The notes under the pieces were generated by a model. It saw only the letters and a program-made list of their open reading frames with translations, ran no database searches and was not told where the DNA came from. A DNA stretch of 64,000 nt. It comes from an uncultured Litoreibacter sp. Its GTDB lineage: Bacteria; Pseudomonadota; Alphaproteobacteria; Rhodobacterales; Rhodobacteraceae. Below are positions 63,285 through 64,000 of this stretch, piece after piece; positions within the stretch are counted from its first letter, which is position 1, and every line of letters starts with the position of its first letter. The stretch is taken from assembly GCA_938030665.1 (NCBI GenBank), contig CALHHY010000036.1, forward strand, positions 28,320-92,319, given 5' to 3'. Made by a program: the position numbers and the translations under genes.

Positions 63285-63396
63285 GTGGCCCACAGGAGCG
63301 GCTGCGCCGCGCACCAAGTTTTCTGCTCTTTGAGGGGCTTTCCGCCCCTCAGCCGCAGGAGCGACACCCCGAGAGTATTTTTCAAGCCGTGATGGG
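63285..63396 (+). repeat. Intergenic hairpin plus GAGTATTTTT element, copy B
   Basis: GGAGCGGCTGCGCCGCGC begins the element. TGAGGGGC and GCCCCTCA (63331-63338, 63344-63351) form a perfect 8-bp hairpin. After CACCCCGA comes GAGTATTTTT (63373-63382), six bases and GTGATGGG (63389-63396), matching copy A at 37572-37595 in order and spacing. It fills the space between the SDR start and the leuA leader. Confidence 0.7.
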
Positions 63397-63431
63397 TTCC
63401 ATTTCGGTGAGAGATTTGTATTGTGCCTCTT

Positions 63432-63488
63432 ATGTTGAAACTCCAGCATATTGCCCGCCGCGGCCTACTGCTTCTTAGCCTGCGCTGA
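63432..63488 (+). CDS. leuL: Leucine-rich leader peptide of leuA
   Basis: An 18-residue frame, MLKLQHIARRGLLLLSLR, has four consecutive leucine codons of three different kinds (CTA CTG CTT CTT at 63465-63476). It ends about 80 bases before leuA and overlaps the first arm of a hairpin. This is the classical arrangement of a transcription attenuation leader. The nearest purine-rich run is rather far from the ATG, so translation is inferred. Confidence 0.72.
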   Translation: MLKLQHIARRGLLLLSLR

Positions 63489-63531
63489 GCGTGCCTTCCG
63501 GCGCGTGCCGCTCAGTGCAGACCAGCGCCGG
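63485..63531 (+). promoter_or_regulatory. Competing RNA structures downstream of the leucine leader
   Basis: CTGAGCG (63485-63491) pairs with CGCTCAG (63509-63515), extended by TGC/GCA. CCGGCGC (63498-63504), inside that loop, pairs with GCGCCGG (63525-63531). The two stems cannot form as nested hairpins together. A ribosome stalled on the Leu codons would cover the first arm and favour the second stem. There is no obvious U-run, so I cannot say which stem stops transcription. Confidence 0.55.
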
Positions 63532-63569
63532 ACCCCATCTTCAGACAGACAAGCTAAGAGACCGGACCC

Positions 63570-64000
63570 ATGACAGGACCTGATACAGATAAGAACCGCG
63601 TTGTCATTTTTGACACGACGTTGCGCGACGGCGAGCAATCACCCGGCGCCACCATGAGCCACGCCGAGAAGCTGGAGATTGCCGGGCTTCTGGACGATAT
63701 GGGCGTCGACATCATCGAGGCGGGTTTTCCCATTGCGTCTGAAGGGGATTTTGAGGCGGTCAGCGGGATTGCGCGGCAGGCGAAGCGCGCCGTGATCTGC
63801 GGGCTGGCGCGGGCGAACTTCAAAGATATCGACCGCTGCTGGGAGGCCGTGCGCCATGCAAAGCAGCCGCGTATTCACACGTTTATCGGCACCTCGCCCC
63901 TGCACCGGGCTATTCCCAACCTGAGCAAGGATGAGATGGCGGAGAAGATCCATGACACCGTCAGCCATGCCCGCAACCTGTGCGACAATGTGCAATGGTC
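63570..64000 (+). CDS. leuA: 2-isopropylmalate synthase (5' part)
   Basis: The window ends inside this gene; 143 residues are visible. They begin [29 protein letters not shown], with the DTTLRDGEQ motif that holds the metal ligand and catalytic arginine, then [16 protein letters not shown], and [13 protein letters not shown] and [10 protein letters not shown], all characteristic of LeuA rather than homocitrate synthase. It condenses acetyl-CoA with 2-oxoisovalerate in leucine synthesis. A leader peptide with four leucine codons and competing stems lies upstream, so attenuation by leucine is likely. Confidence 0.95.
   Translation, partial: MTGPDTDKNRVVIFDTTLRDGEQSPGATMSHAEKLEIAGLLDDMGVDIIEAGFPIASEGDFEAVSGIARQAKRAVICGLARANFKDIDRCWEAVRHAKQPRIHTFIGTSPLHRAIPNLSKDEMAEKIHDTVSHARNLCDNVQW

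Overview
The window is GC-rich, densely packed DNA from an alphaproteobacterium. It most likely comes from the Roseobacter group of Rhodobacteraceae; I cannot name the genus. The evidence is gene order (aroA, cmk, rpsA, ihfB, lapA, trpF, trpB; miaB, phoH, ybeY, corC, lnt, metK), a SAM/SAH-type riboswitch before metK, a CryB/PhrB-type FeS photolyase, a VPLPA-CTERM-like protein, DUF5928 and DUF1285 families, and a hairpin plus GAGTATTTTT intergenic repeat. It is chromosomal. I see no intact tRNA, rRNA operon, insertion sequence, prophage or CRISPR array.

Layout. 1-5050: end of an upstream gene, a sugar-isomerase-like protein, a fatty acid desaturase, and a three-gene D-amino acid/D-glutamate cluster (dgcN, dgcA, D-amino acid aminotransferase). 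5064-12233 (minus): moxR, DUF58, DUF4159 and a VWA/GATase-like membrane protein with a rhodanese. 12297-14257: DUF1285, DUF2798 and a secreted VPLPA-like protein. 14357-21615: polA, a zinc-finger protein, HIT, then a divergent glycosyltransferase/sulfotransferase pair and small genes. 21705-25580: glcDEF. 25650-28988: a secreted protease, a heat-shock hsp20 and three uncharacterised genes. 29101-37488: tRNA and rRNA maturation, lnt, metK and trmB. 37663-45231: aroA to trpB. 45404-48200: a secreted PepSY-like protein with a membrane LuxR-type regulator, followed by decayed DNA (tRNA-like relic, slipin pseudogene). 48204-55453: M50 protease, pth, rplY, MFS transporter, lldD. 55659-57505: a lower-GC RsbQ-like hydrolase plus PAS-GGDEF pair. 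57832-64000: nadE, MORN protein, photolyase, SDR, and a leucine leader peptide before leuA.

How genes work together. DgcN, DgcA and the aminotransferase form a plausible route from D-amino acids through D-glutamate and N-acetyl-D-glutamate to N-acetyl-L-glutamate. GlcDEF and LldD oxidise 2-hydroxy acids, and both start 23-24 bases after the same palindrome, ATTGGT-N11-ACCAAT, so one regulator probably controls glycolate and lactate use. hsp20 combines a sigma-32-like promoter with a ROSE-type RNA thermometer. The RsbQ-like hydrolase overlaps a PAS-GGDEF cyclase with an intact active site and inhibitory site, behind an exact CtrA box, which suggests a ligand-sensing input to c-di-GMP.

Limits. 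All calls come from reading the sequence and from memory of protein families. No database search, folding program or codon statistics were run.
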